DNA from: Owenia fusiformis
Lineage: Eukaryota > Annelida > Polychaeta > Sabellida > Oweniidae
Reading direction: 5' to 3'
Assembly: GCA_903813345.2 (NCBI GenBank)
Contig: CAIIXF020000008.1
Span: 15,920,822 to 15,984,821 of the forward strand
Length of the DNA stretch: 64,000 nucleotides
Positions 13,131-26,500 of this stretch are shown here, piece after piece (positions within the stretch are counted from its first letter, which is position 1; each line of letters begins with the position of its first letter). The position numbers and the translations under genes were made by a program. The notes under the pieces are model-generated. The model saw only the letters and a program-made list of their open reading frames with translations. It did no database searches and had not been told where the DNA came from.

Positions 13131-14586
13131 GGGCACATATTGATATCTGAGGGTTCAGCCTAGGACCCCCACTGAATTTTGTATACAGTGACCACCCCAG
13201 ACACGTCCCCTACCGTAGCAGCGTAGTGTAGTATGTGTTATCTCAGTTCAAAGAATTTTCATTCCTCATACTTTTTTCATCTCCTGTTTTGTGTTTTCTG
13301 TTAACTACCTCGAAAACTAAAGGCTGGGTGTATAGATTGATTTATTTCCAGTTAGGACTAACTCCAACATTTCAAATTCTTTGAGTTCCCCTCATCACTC
13401 TAGAAGATATCGTTGGTCCGTCATGGTTAAAAACGCAGATCTCATAAAATCTCATTCAACACGAGACTTCAACGAGATTTCAAAGCTCTGTAGTAAACAC
13501 TCATTGGAAATAGTTTTGATGTCGATGAACTTATTCTTCAAATAAATTAACAGTGATTCATATGACTGACTAAAGTAATATTACCTGCTAATGTGAGTAT
13601 GTGACCCATAAGTGTGACAAAAACATAACATAAATACTGAGAGTGTCATATGGGTGACACGTTATAATTATATGGCTAAAATTCAGGCGATTGTAAAACG
13701 TAATTAATTATTTGTTACGGACGTTCGCCATTTCGAATTTCATGTAACGGTAGAGAAATGTGTATCTAGCTTTGTAATTTGACGCGCTTGCTTGCACAAA
13801 TTATAGTAATTTCTTGAGTTTTCAGGATATTGAAGCACTGGGAATGATAAAAGCAATTGTCCATAAAAACGTAATAAATGTTATTCTAAAAGTTTACCAT
13901 CAAATTGCTTGTTTTTCCAACATAATGTCATATTATCATGTTTTAGAATGGTGACGATGGTATTTCTTTTACAAGAACAATAGGTCTCGGTCACCCCCTT
14001 AAAATAACATTTTAAAAATCGTTATTTAGTGTCAGTAGAATTGGATGAAATTCTGATATGAGATCGGTGGTCATTGTGATGCATCGATTCATGTTCACCT
14101 GTCGTTGTTAATAAAATGGATTACAAACATACTCTTTGTGATTTTAATTATAAGGTTCTGACGAGAGCGTGACTAAGATTGGAATAGCATAAGTTATTAA
14201 TAAGGTAAAATGAAAACAGAGATTATTGTATTCTTAGAAAGGTATTATACCCGTCGAATCGGTTGCTTTTTAATACAGATGCGAGGAAAAAATATACAAG
14301 TGATATTGATACTAAATAATGACGACGATAGTTGAAATGACATCTAAGTAAGTAAAGGGGCATCTGTAGATATACCGAATTGAACAGATTATAAATGATT
14401 GTTATTCTAATATGTTGGATGCTACAAATAATAGAACTCTAATGCTTTGATAATTGGATAACCAGATTGCGGGATTGCGTGTTTCTTTTTTATGAAGGCT
14501 AATGGAAAACATATACGTAATAATTTAACGGGTGATTGATTCTGAAATCGTTCGTTTTTTTGTAAAACCGACAATAAATAGCAGGA
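13131..14586. other. Intergenic DNA upstream of adhesion GPCR gene
   Basis: AT-rich sequence containing the presumed promoter of the plus-strand receptor gene. No TATA box at a convincing distance, no RNA gene and no supported coding exon was found. Confidence 0.4.
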
Positions 14587-17500
14587 ATGGATTTTTACAG
14601 AGTGATTCTTGGGGTAAGTATTTAATATTTCAATTTACTATGATGTACACCATTCTACGTTTTAACATTAACAATTAGTTCTACTCTTGTTATAACTATA
14701 ATTATGAGATGAGAGTTGCAATATATTATGATTTTATATTTGTGACCGTTTCATAATAGTTGAGAAATGAAGGCAAAACATGTCGCTATTTTCCATAATT
14801 TGAATATACCATTAGAAAGGGTCAGAAATAGGGTTAGACGTCGTTGGAAACGTCTGTTAGTTACAGATTGATCAAGTAAGGGTTTCATGAACATTTCTTA
14901 ATGACAAATCTTTTTTTTAAAAGTTTCGCTCAAATGACTTATGAAGTAAACTTTTTTTTCAAATTTGGCCTCGAATGATCCGTACAGGTTAGATTATTAA
15001 AGCTACCATACACTTCTTTCAAATGGTACATTTATTTTTCATTAAGGATCGATCTTTGAAGCTCTCCAAGGACGTCTATCTATCGGCTGTAATGAAAAGA
15101 ATCCGAACTTCAATGCAGAGTTCTGTAAAAAAAATATTTAATTTGTTTGGTCAATATGGCTTTAATTCTATATATGTAATTCTTTTATACGAATGTTGGA
15201 CTATAACCATATTTTAAACTTCTTTCAGCTTTTCCTTACAACAAGGTTTACATTCGTGCTATGTAAGTATTTATATCTCATCATTACATCATTTGTTATA
15301 CAAGTACCTATTCTTAGACTCAAAGTGACAAGTCTTTAAGCTAGAAATAGTTTGTATGCCAAGAAGTTGTTCCGGGACATCAATTAAAGGTGCAACAATT
15401 AGTGCAGAGGGGCCATTCAACGATCATGGACCATTGTCAAAACATATTTAAGTTTGGATTTTCCATCAAGACTTACATCTATTTTTATTATCTACAAAGA
15501 AACCCCCTAGATAAACATTATTTCAGCTGATAATCCTATTGAAACATGGTGGATCTTAAACATATAAAAGTGGATTTCCCCTTTTTGAAGCTTTGAACTA
15601 AATTTACACTTCTGCTACAGGCCTTGTTGCCCCTTTAATTTTGTGTCATCAATAAATGAGGGTATTAACTGTGGATAGATGACATCTTTGAAAAGGCTAA
15701 ATCTGAGACTAACACTGTTTTAACTAAATCTCAGATTATAATTTGCCACAAATGTGTTTTGTTAATGTAGTTGGAATTCATATATTTAGTCCCTCGCTTT
15801 TGTTACATTGACTTACGTCAATGTAACAAAGGCAATGGTCTAAATGCATAAATGACAGCTTTATTTAAAAATCAGATTCCAAACCGAGAGCGTTTCCAAA
15901 AGCTAGACTATATTGTCTAACTTTGTGCCAAATGATAATCTGCAACTTGACTTACAAGTAGGTTTAAATCGAAAAACAAAAAACACGTATTCAGGAAGTT
16001 CATCCATTTTGTTACATTGGCGTTCCGTCAAATCCCTGGTCAAAGTAACTAGTTGTGGAACAGTGTTACCAGCTTACACCGTGAGCTTAGCTAGTGAAAC
16101 AACCATTTTGAGGGGATGGGGATTTGGCTGAGAGGTATCAAGCGCGTGTTTTATCTAGTAGGCGGGAAGGTACCGTAACCTAGAGGCCTTGGATTCAGAC
16201 GTACTTACACCTAGATTAAAATTCCACAAGTTAGAGGCTAAAGAACATTTACTATTTTACGATTGTAGCAAAGGAATTAATTGCATTCTATAGAAACGCA
16301 TCATGTCATGTTCTGGTATTAAATTAAACCGTTCAATAAAACCATTGTTATATTTTATACCTGGATTAGCGTAGTGGATTAAAATGATGTTGTGGCTTTG
16401 TTGAGATTGCCAGGGAAACACAACACATGAATAGATATTTCTCAATAGTAGGCACTCCATTGTCGTAATATGTCCTTTGCTCTGATTATATTCTGATAAG
16501 TGGAATTTGTGAAATATGAAGACTATTGAATTCCAGTTGGAGTATGTCAGATTCCATCAGATAGATGAGATAAATCTAAGATCTAAACTACATAATCGAT
16601 TTCAGACGGACATCTTTTTTAGCCCCGTAAACATTTGAGATCTATGACATGATTGGAATGATGATTAATTGTTCGTTTGTTTGTTTGTGTGTTTGTTTGT
16701 TTGTTTTTCTAAAAACACATCTTAATTTCCAGCAAATTCATTGTGTAAGTTCAATGTCAGCAGCCTACAAATTGAAGAGAATTCTCCCAAGGAAACGATG
16801 ATCGCCAGTGCTTCATGTACTGATGAGGTAGTGATAGCCAATATTAGTGTTCCATTTAAGCTACGTAAATCGGCTGGAATTCAGTCTGGGGCTAATTTAT
16901 TCTATGACCTGGTGGTGAAAGATGACGTTGATTACGAACAGATCGAAGTATATGAAAATGTATGTATTATATATGTCGATATAAGTACTGTGAATATGTA
17001 ATAACGTGAAGGGTAATTTTAAAAATCAAAAGAAAGACCGAGATGAATTACGTCAACATTCCATTTTCTTCTCCTGTGATTTTTCTTCTGTCAAATCCAC
17101 GGTCTTCAACCCACATTAACTCTCTGCTCTACGTCGGGCGTACGGCGACCGTAGCTTCGCGAAATCGTCAGCTTACTGCTTAATCCCACAAATAAAGGCC
17201 AATAAACAAACTATTTTCAAATGTCTATTTCTGGTATGTAGATCAAAATTACCAAAGCACCAGACGACGACACGCATCAATATGCAACGGTGACAGTTCT
17301 TCCTGTGAATGAGTACGCCCCATCGTTTGATAACGCCACAAATTCGCAACATTTTATACAAGAAGACGTCAGTGCAGGAACAATTATTACAACATTTACA
17401 GCATCTGATGAAGACAAGGGGGTGGATGGTGATATCGAGTTTAGTATATCGGGTAGGTGCGTGGAGTTATAATTATCTTCATATTTTATAATACGTACTT

Positions 17501-20500
17501 ACATTGCACTGTACGGTTTTTACCCTTTGCATTCGTTCGACTTCACTTCTTGAAAGAGAGCTTCGTTTATTATTATTTACTAGACTCTGCACGCAGGGTA
17601 TACGGTTTGGTTTAGTATGGTTTAGTAAGGCATTGTATGATGCGATATAACATTACAATTACATTAATTTTACAGGGAAAGATGAAAGTGCGTTCAGAAT
17701 AGGTCTAACGACTGGTGTTCTCTATCTAGAACGTTCTACAAAGCTTTCCGAATCTCCATATACAATCATCATAATTGCATCTGATAACGGTAAGCATTTC
17801 ACAATAAAATACAAGGTGCAGGTCCATATCAACCATTCATGCGATGAAAAATGTATGTGTTATAATAATAAATCAAAAAGTTGCAATCATACTAAATTAA
17901 TACATATATAGTACACTACGATGATGGGTTCATCTTAACTTAGGTACTGAGGTGAGGAAAAAAGTTACACATGAGTTCGTAGTAGAGGTTGATGCGGCTC
18001 CTACAACAAATGTTACATCTACTGTTGGAACAGACACACAAACTGATCATGGGAAGAGCTTACAAAGTACAATTACTACGGTAGCACAAGAAAATGAAAC
18101 AACAACGGCACAAGACAAGATTAACACAACAAAAGTAAATGCAGAGCAGGTTGCAATACAACCTTTCAATTCAAATGAAAATGGTTACAAGAATATTAAA
18201 TGGAATTTGTAATATATTTGTTAATAGTCCGTGATTCAGAAACACCTGTTTTAAAATTAGGTAAAAGAAGAGAATTACTTGAGATCAGATGCATACAGTA
18301 TTATATTAAAAGATGGTTGATATTATTTTAAAACGTATTTTCTAATTGTGCTCATTCTAGAAAGTAACTGACAATTTGGAAGAAACTACTGAAATGGTGA
18401 CAACTGAAAGGACATTTTCCGATGCACTTTTAAACATCCACATGCTGGCCCAAAGGACGGGGATGGATAACACGGTTAACAAAGATGAAATGAATAAAAT
18501 CATGGGTCAAATGTTTGCTTTGTCCAATCATTCCATTCTCAACGATGCAGCACTATACGAGAAAACAGATATAAAGCGTTTCAAACAGGTGAGAATAGTT
18601 TGAATACGCCATACTTTTTTACTTATTTTGAATTAATTATAAGGTGAACGACTCTATTAGTTTCTGATGAATAATTAAATGTACACATTTCACATATCAA
18701 TTAATTTTATTGTAGCTATTTATTCAAACTGCAAGTAACCTTTTAGAAGAAAGGAATTCAAAATATTTGAACAGCTCCATCGAACTAATCAAGATCTTGG
18801 ATATATTCAGTGAAGCAATGCTACACAGCGATGCAGCTGAAGACATTACAGCTACAAACATAAAAATAGAAAAGCTGTCTTTGGACTACACGACAAATTG
18901 GCAACACGTTATCGAAAAACAAGGTGTTGGATTTGATGGAAACAAAATATTTATCCCAAATAATGTGTCGACTGGTAAGAGGCGTGTCCATAATGTTTGC
19001 TTTAGTATTTGTTTTTCCCAACACTATTGTAATATTTTTGTCTAAATGTTACTTATTACTTATCAAAAATATGTTAATATAATCGCCTACTTTGATGCTA
19101 TAAAGCCTAATCCATACACAATCAAGTAAATTTGCAAACAAAAATTTCCCATTTTTACCTAGATATCCCTGAGCGTGTGATTTATGGTGTGTACAAGGGT
19201 GGAAAGTTCCCAAAATTCAAATTGAAAAATGACAGGTAAACAATTATTTTGTCGTGTCCATATACAAATATGTTGTCGTTTACTATTGAAAATTCAATTG
19301 AAACGTACTTCATTTGTCATTTGCAATACTCTTTAGGTCTTTAGCAGAAACTAGGCCAAGTTAAGAACTTCTAGTTATTGGTAATCATAGACATAATGAT
19401 CTTAGTGAGAGAACAGTGAACATTAGAAATTCTCAACTTCAAGAAGTTTCTCTAATAATGTATCCTGAATAAGTCCAGACCGTGCAAATATGTACCATGC
19501 ACGTACATGAAACTTATATATTTCTTTTAAATGAATAAACACGGGGACCTAACGCGCCTCGAACTCACGACCTCATGGTTACGGCGCCAGCGCCTATCAT
19601 AGTGTTTTCAGTACATAACATGTTTTGGCACTATATGTTTGTGTTTTCAAGCTCTTCAGAGACTTATGAAGTCATCAGTGACTTGTTAACGTCCATTAAG
19701 ATATCTAGTATCAGCTCGCAGTTGTTCAGCCAGCCAGTTCAGATTGTGATGAAAATTGCTGTAAGTTAAGTGACTCGTAAAATGCATTGTTTTTCAAGAT
19801 ACACTTCAATTGCTTCAAAGATAGACAAGCTTCTGATTTTTATTGACTTTATCTCGTCTGGATTTGATCCTGATACGTTACTTACTTTGTCTCTGTATCC
19901 AACAGGAAACTAACTTCTCAAGCAGATATCCAGTTTGCGGATTTATTGATTTCTCTTCAGAAAGGTAAGGAATATATCCTGTGGGTTTAGTTAGGTTTAA
20001 TAGCAACAATCATTGACACATTATCTCCTGAATCATTCCATATTCATAACATGTAGCCAACAACAAACTTCCTTTTGAAAAATAATTCATTATTAGCATT
20101 CACACAGCAACCAATTTTGAAAGCATGGACGGAAAGATCAAATATAAGGTTCCATAGCATAGTATATGTATTCTCCAATAAGGCACATATCAACAATGCA
20201 ATTAGTTTAGTCACAATACAATAGAATGAACTGTATTTTATTTTAAAGAATAAACAGCTGTATCAAAAGAACTGTGCATTCTTTGTCTATTGTTTTTAAA
20301 GAATGGACACTTGGCACAAAAGACAAATTTACTCTTCTTTTGTTACTGTGCATTCTTTAAAATAAAACAATATATAACAATAAATTAATTTGTGTTGCTA
20401 GCTACAGTATTGGTCTAAGCTTACTTACAAATTCTACTCGATCTATGTTCAATGTTTACACCTGAACTGTCACATACAGTGCACTGAAGCAAAACTAATC

Positions 20501-23500
20501 ACTTCGTCTTCTATTCACTCACTTGATAGTTGAATGGTATAAAAAAAAAACATAAATTTTCACATTGTACCCGGGCTATTACATGCAGTGCACTGACACT
20601 GGACTTTTTATAGCCCACTCACTCACTTGCATATATCAACTCACTTACATCTAGTCAGAAAGTCAATTCAAATGAAATCAACTTTAGATCACGGACCATT
20701 TACCTTTAATAAGAGTCAGTGTGGGGATTAAGATGAACGATTCGGCCCTTGGCTATTATTTCACCTTATACCTAAGGCTCACTGTTTATCCTTTACATAA
20801 AATAAAATTATTTTGTTTGCTGCTTCAGTTTCCCTTGGAAAACGGATGGTTGTTCTGTCCATGCAGCAAATCGTTCTCACGTGACCTGTTATTGTAACCA
20901 TTTGACGAATTTTGCTGTTCTCATGCAAGTACAATCTCTAAAGGTATGACTTGCAACAATTTTCCAACGTTGTACATGTTAATTGTTCATTATTATAAGA
21001 ATTCTTCATTTTTCAGAACCATTCTTTAGTCTGATTGGAATAAAGAAAATGTTGATTCTAAAAACTTAATGATTAAAATGCATAGTAACAGATATTATTT
21101 GCTATTCAAACATGCCAAGTGTGTCTCAACCAATCAGCTTAAAGCATTTTCGTGTGTTAATTTATTGATACATGCATGCTGTGCATTTAATTTTTGAGAA
21201 ATGCACGGACTGAGCAGTACTATTCTTTAAAAAGGGGTGACAGCATATCATCAGTGTGTTCATTTTAGCCAATGCAATGATTTTCCAACTAGGTTTTCAT
21301 AATTGTTCTGCATAAAATCAGTTAATTCATTTTCTATAATATTTTGACAAACAAAATCTTAAAAGTATCCAAACGAATATCAATTGTAACCTAACACCCC
21401 TATTTAGTATTTCTAATAATAAACTTGTCCAAAAACATATAAAATTGAATTTCTTCAAAGACAACACTCTTGCAGATGTAAATGGTGCACTGTTCTACTG
21501 AACATAGTACTTCGTCATTGCAAGAGTCACGTTTGAATTGCAATAAAGAATCATGTATCATTCTATATTGGAAATATAAAAGCATTTGTGTATGTACTAA
21601 CCCATTCTGATTATGAACTCAGGCTTCTCCTTCATGCATTGTGTAGACGGGTTAGTACATACACTCATGCTTTAATATTTCTAATATAGAATGATACATG
21701 CTTCTTTATTCCTTAAATAATCGGATTTCGTTCTTGTTGGACTAAATGATTTTGGTTGTAGATGTCTCCTGTAGTGAGTGCGACACTAGAGATTATAACA
21801 CGTATTGGTTGTGGCATTTCAATATCGACATTGGTTGTATCTCTGTTGATACTCTTTAGATATGGGTGAGTGTATAGGAGAACATATTTAGACTCTTTCC
21901 TCTCTTATACAACATGTAAAGTGATAATAATATCAGGTATAAGAGCTCACGGCTCAATTTGATGAAAAATAACTACTTTTTGTAAAAACTTTGCGTGCAA
22001 TTGTTCTGCAACTTTTAACAATATGATGTAAATACGTTGAAAATGATCCATGGGTAATGGGAAAATAAAGATATAACAATAATTATACAAATAAGAAGAT
22101 ATTTTTCTTTGATTTATTTCAATCTTTACGTGATTTTAATCTTAATCTTCAGCCACTCTTGTTTACTATGATATAAAATTAAGTGATATATGTTTGTAGG
22201 TTGAAATCTGAACGGATGATCCTGCTGATAAACCTGATGCTAGCTCTGTTGATAGCACTGATTGTGCTGGTTGCTGGTTTAGGGGCAATTCATGACAAGG
22301 TAAGGATGTCTAATGCAATAGTCTTTGTATTCTGCTGATAAATCTGATGCTAGCTCTGTTGATAGCACTGATTGTGCTGGTTGCTGGTTTAGGGGCAATT
22401 CATGACAAGGTAAGGATGTCTCATGCAAATAATCTTTGTATTCTGCTGATAAATCTGATGCTAGCTCTGCTGATAGCACTGATTGTGCTGGTTGCTGGTT
22501 TAGGGACAATTCATGACAAGGTAAGGATGTCTCATGCAAATAATCTTTGTATTCTGCTGATAAATCTGATGCTAGCTCTGTTGATAGCACTGATTGTGCT
22601 GGTTGCTGGTTTAGGGACAATTCATGACAAGGTAAGGATGTCTCATGCAAATAATCTTTGTATTCCGCTGATAAATCTGATGCTAGCTCTGTTGATAGCA
22701 CTGATTGTGCTGGTTGCTGGTTTAGGGGCAATTCATGACAAGGTAAGGATGACTCATGCAAATAATCTTTGTATTCTGCTGATAAATCTGATGCTAGCTC
22801 TGTTGATAGCACTGATTGTGCTGGTTGCTGGTTTAAGGGCAATTCATGACAAAGTAAGGATATCTCATGCAAACAATCTTTGTATCACTGATCATCATGA
22901 CGTCCTAAGGATAATTGTTCTTTCATTATCAACATTTACAACTACAATTTATTCAAGGACAAATTTAGTTTTGGGAGCAAGTTCTATAAAAGGTCATATT
23001 ACATCTATACTTCTACATGGTACATACGGTACATTTGATTAACATTGCAGCTGATACTCAATTTTGATTGTCGTCTAGGCTAAAGAATTTATGAATTTGA
23101 AAAAACATCATTGTTTCTAATAAATCTAATTGAAGCCTGGGAAAAGGAAACGATGAAAGATAAACAGAGCAAAATTGAAAGCAATACATAATGATTTCCA
23201 CAATCAATATTCTTTTAAAGAATTGACCATTGAGTTATTTTCAGAAGCACTCGTTGGCACTAGGCTGCGCCCTCATAACCTGGGTTTGCCACTATCCAAA
23301 ATCCTCGTTATTTTAGCTGTTCCATCAGTCTACCTCCTATTTGTACCGACATCCTGTTTGACAGTATTATTACAAGAATTACTACCACGACACACTATGT
23401 TTATAACTTGCAATATATTTTCAGTTGATATGTCAAATCGTGGCTATGTCCCTTCATTATTTCTTTCTGGTTGTCTTCACAATGATGCTTATTGAGGGAG

Positions 23501-26500
23501 TTATATTGTTATGCAAACTGTATAAACCCCTCCAACGACGTCCCAAACTTGGAATTGCCTTAGTTCTTGGATGGGGTACGTACTACATGTACAGTATAGA
23601 ACGTTTTATTTGGTGAGGTCATACAGCATGTTTTTGAGTTTTTATCAGATAGAGGAAGGCGTTTAAGACTTTTGAGTGTAAAGAAGACCTCATCTAGTTA
23701 TGCATCGTGGTAAGCCACGCTTTCTCCAACTCTGCCCTTCTGGGTGAGTCTATTTTGCAACATTAGAGAGATGCTATGAACATCAGAATGTAGTTGTCAA
23801 GTGTCAACTCTCACACATACCTTATTTGGGTAATAAATTCATATTATCTGTTTATAGTTACGCCATTGGCCGTTGTTGTGGCAACAGCAGCTTCTCCATT
23901 GGGAAAGGGATATGGAACTAAACGACAGTAAGTGTATTACATCATCCAAATGCTATGTTCTCATTTTGTGGCTTAACATGACTGGATAAAACGCATCAGG
24001 AAAGAAAAGAGGAAATGCAAAACAAAAGCATATAAAAAGTTCAATCAATATAAACTATGATTAAACTATGAATATTATTTTCAGTTGTTGGTTGAGTATA
24101 GAGATTGGTACAATCTGGACGTTTGTAGGTCCTGCCGTCTTTGTCATCATGGTATGTATGCTTTGATGTTGGACCTTCGTTGTCTTGCATACTCTCTTTG
24201 TCAAAGTGAAAAGGAATAACCATTATACTATTTGGATGCTGATATCTATATTGTATTGTATTAACTATAAAATCATAATTTTTTCATTAAATTTTTGAAT
24301 ATTTTATAGATACATCATCGAAATATAACGCAATATGATTTCCTTCGTCATTGAATTATTTCAAGATATCTTCACTGTATGCCATTGTGTTTCTAAATCA
24401 TACTAATTTTTTAGACAAAAATTCACCAAAATCTGTTTTTCTCTTTGGATTCCTGATAAAGTAAATTTTCTGATTGCCAATAACCATAAACGATATCTAA
24501 ACACAACGTTACTGCACACATGCACCGAATAATCAACATAGTGTTCAAATGCAGTGTCATTTGATTATATATAGTTATTACATCGTTTTCAGTTGAACTT
24601 GATTGTTCTGGCTGCAGTTCTGCGAGTCTTCTTAAGTGTCAGAGTCAATGCTAGAAAGTCAGAGGTGGAAAAGATAAGGTAGGTAATTCTTCAATTGCAA
24701 ACCCTAAATTGTGATAATACACGTCAAGTGGCAAAAGAATGTGGTTATTTTTCTCGACTGTTTTGAATTTAAAAAACCCTAGATTGTGATGATTACGTGT
24801 CAATCGGGCAAAGCAACTACAAATTAGACTGCTCTGTCTTGTAGGTCGAGTGTGCGTGCTGCAGTAACACTATTGCCTCTTCTAGGAGTCACATGGTTGT
24901 TTGGTATTCTCGCCATAGATGGGGCTGCCATCGTTTTTCAATATATTTTTGCAGTTCTCAATTCACTACAGGTACTACTAATTCATCATAACAAGTTCAT
25001 ATAAATAACAAGTTCATATAACTAATTCATTAATAACTGTATGAATAAATGGTCAGTTGATGCATCTGTCAGAACCCAAAGAAAAATTAAATAATTCATT
25101 ATTTCTTAATTATTTGAATTCTCCCTCTAGGGTTTCTTTATGTTCATATTTCACGTATTGCTGAATGAGGAGGTGAGGTTGGCATGGCAGCGGAAACGTT
25201 ACGTCACGTCTAGAGGACCAGAAGCTATATCTTCTCTATCAGACCTACACAACAAGATGGTAATATTTGTTGTCTGGTTGAGGGGCTCATTAAAGGATGG
25301 GTATCGATATGGTGAATTGAATTAAACAAGGTTTTTCTCTTAAACCAATAATTGAAAACATTCTGTAATAAAACACGGTCCTTTGTATAATGTTGACTGA
25401 TTGACAACAATTTAATGCGAAAATTATTTATATATGTTTTATATAACTGTATTTGTTAACATGTTTTGTTTTTTAGTGCAATTGATTTTTGTTCCTTTCT
25501 ACCAATTATTGAGAATGAAATAAAATGTCTTTTCGAACCTTGTTGGAACAAAATAACATATACAATTTTTTTAGACCTCTCAATATTATAGTTATAGAAA
25601 GGAATTTTCGGTTGAGTTAACAAAAACTATTCAAAAGATTAAAACAACCCCCCCCCCACAAAAGAAAACTAGATAAAAATTAAGATAAACCTTTTATTTC
25701 ATTAACAATATACTTAAAATCAACCAAAATGTCCTTTGTACAATAACAATATTGAGAGACCTAAACACGTTGTGTTAATGTCGTTTTGTTCCAATGAGCT
25801 TCGGAAAGATGTTTCATTTCATTTTGAACACACTTCTTTTGTTCTTGGTATCATAGTAGCCCGGACAGAATTGTTCAATGGTCACCTTTTCTTTAATAAC
25901 TTTTTTAATTTTTAGTATTATCATAGTCTGATCACATATTTGAAAACGAGAGTAAAATTCTGACATACAAAAAAAATATTTAAGGAACATCTCTTAATTC
26001 ATTGATATTATAGGCGTTCGTAATATGACTGACGGAAATACATAATTCATCATTTTGCCTCATATTTGTTCAAAATGGCGGCATATTTTGTGAATTTTAA
26101 TGTTCAGTTGAATGTTAATATTTAAAGCTTGTCAAAGGACTATAGGGCCATGCTGCCACCGGTACAATCCAGATGTAATGCAGCAACTGAGTAATCATCA
26201 AATACAAGAAGTCAACTCCCTCCAAGGGTATATGAAATCAACTCTATTGAAATGTTCGGTTTTGTGTTCAAGAGAATGTGAAAAGGTACCGCCCCAATGT
26301 GCGGGGTGTGTTGAGAATAGGTCCTCAATCTTTCCAAGAGCTCCAAACAGCCATCTCAGAGGCCATTGAAAAACTAAAGAACAATGCACATGCATGCCAA
26401 GGATGGGTTAAGAGGCGTGTGACTGAAAAAGACATTACAAACTGTGGCAGTATGACCCTATAGTTGCACAGGTTAAACAAACTAAGGTTGCTAATTCACT

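Noticed and set aside
15913-16131. 72-codon frame in receptor intron 2
   Set aside because: Exon 2 and exon 3 join in phase without it, and it has no recognisable domain.
16118-16225. tRNA gene
   Set aside because: A and B box-like sequences are present but no acceptor stem or cloverleaf pairing.
22279-22872. Antisense 197-codon frame with [16 protein letters not shown] repeats
   Set aside because: It is the complement of the TM2 exon array; the 111-bp period being divisible by three keeps it open.
23244-23390. Possible extra receptor exon after TTATTTTCAG at 23243
   Set aside because: Splicing exon 14 directly to 23425 is in phase and gives a normal TM2-TM3 link; this segment adds no family motif.
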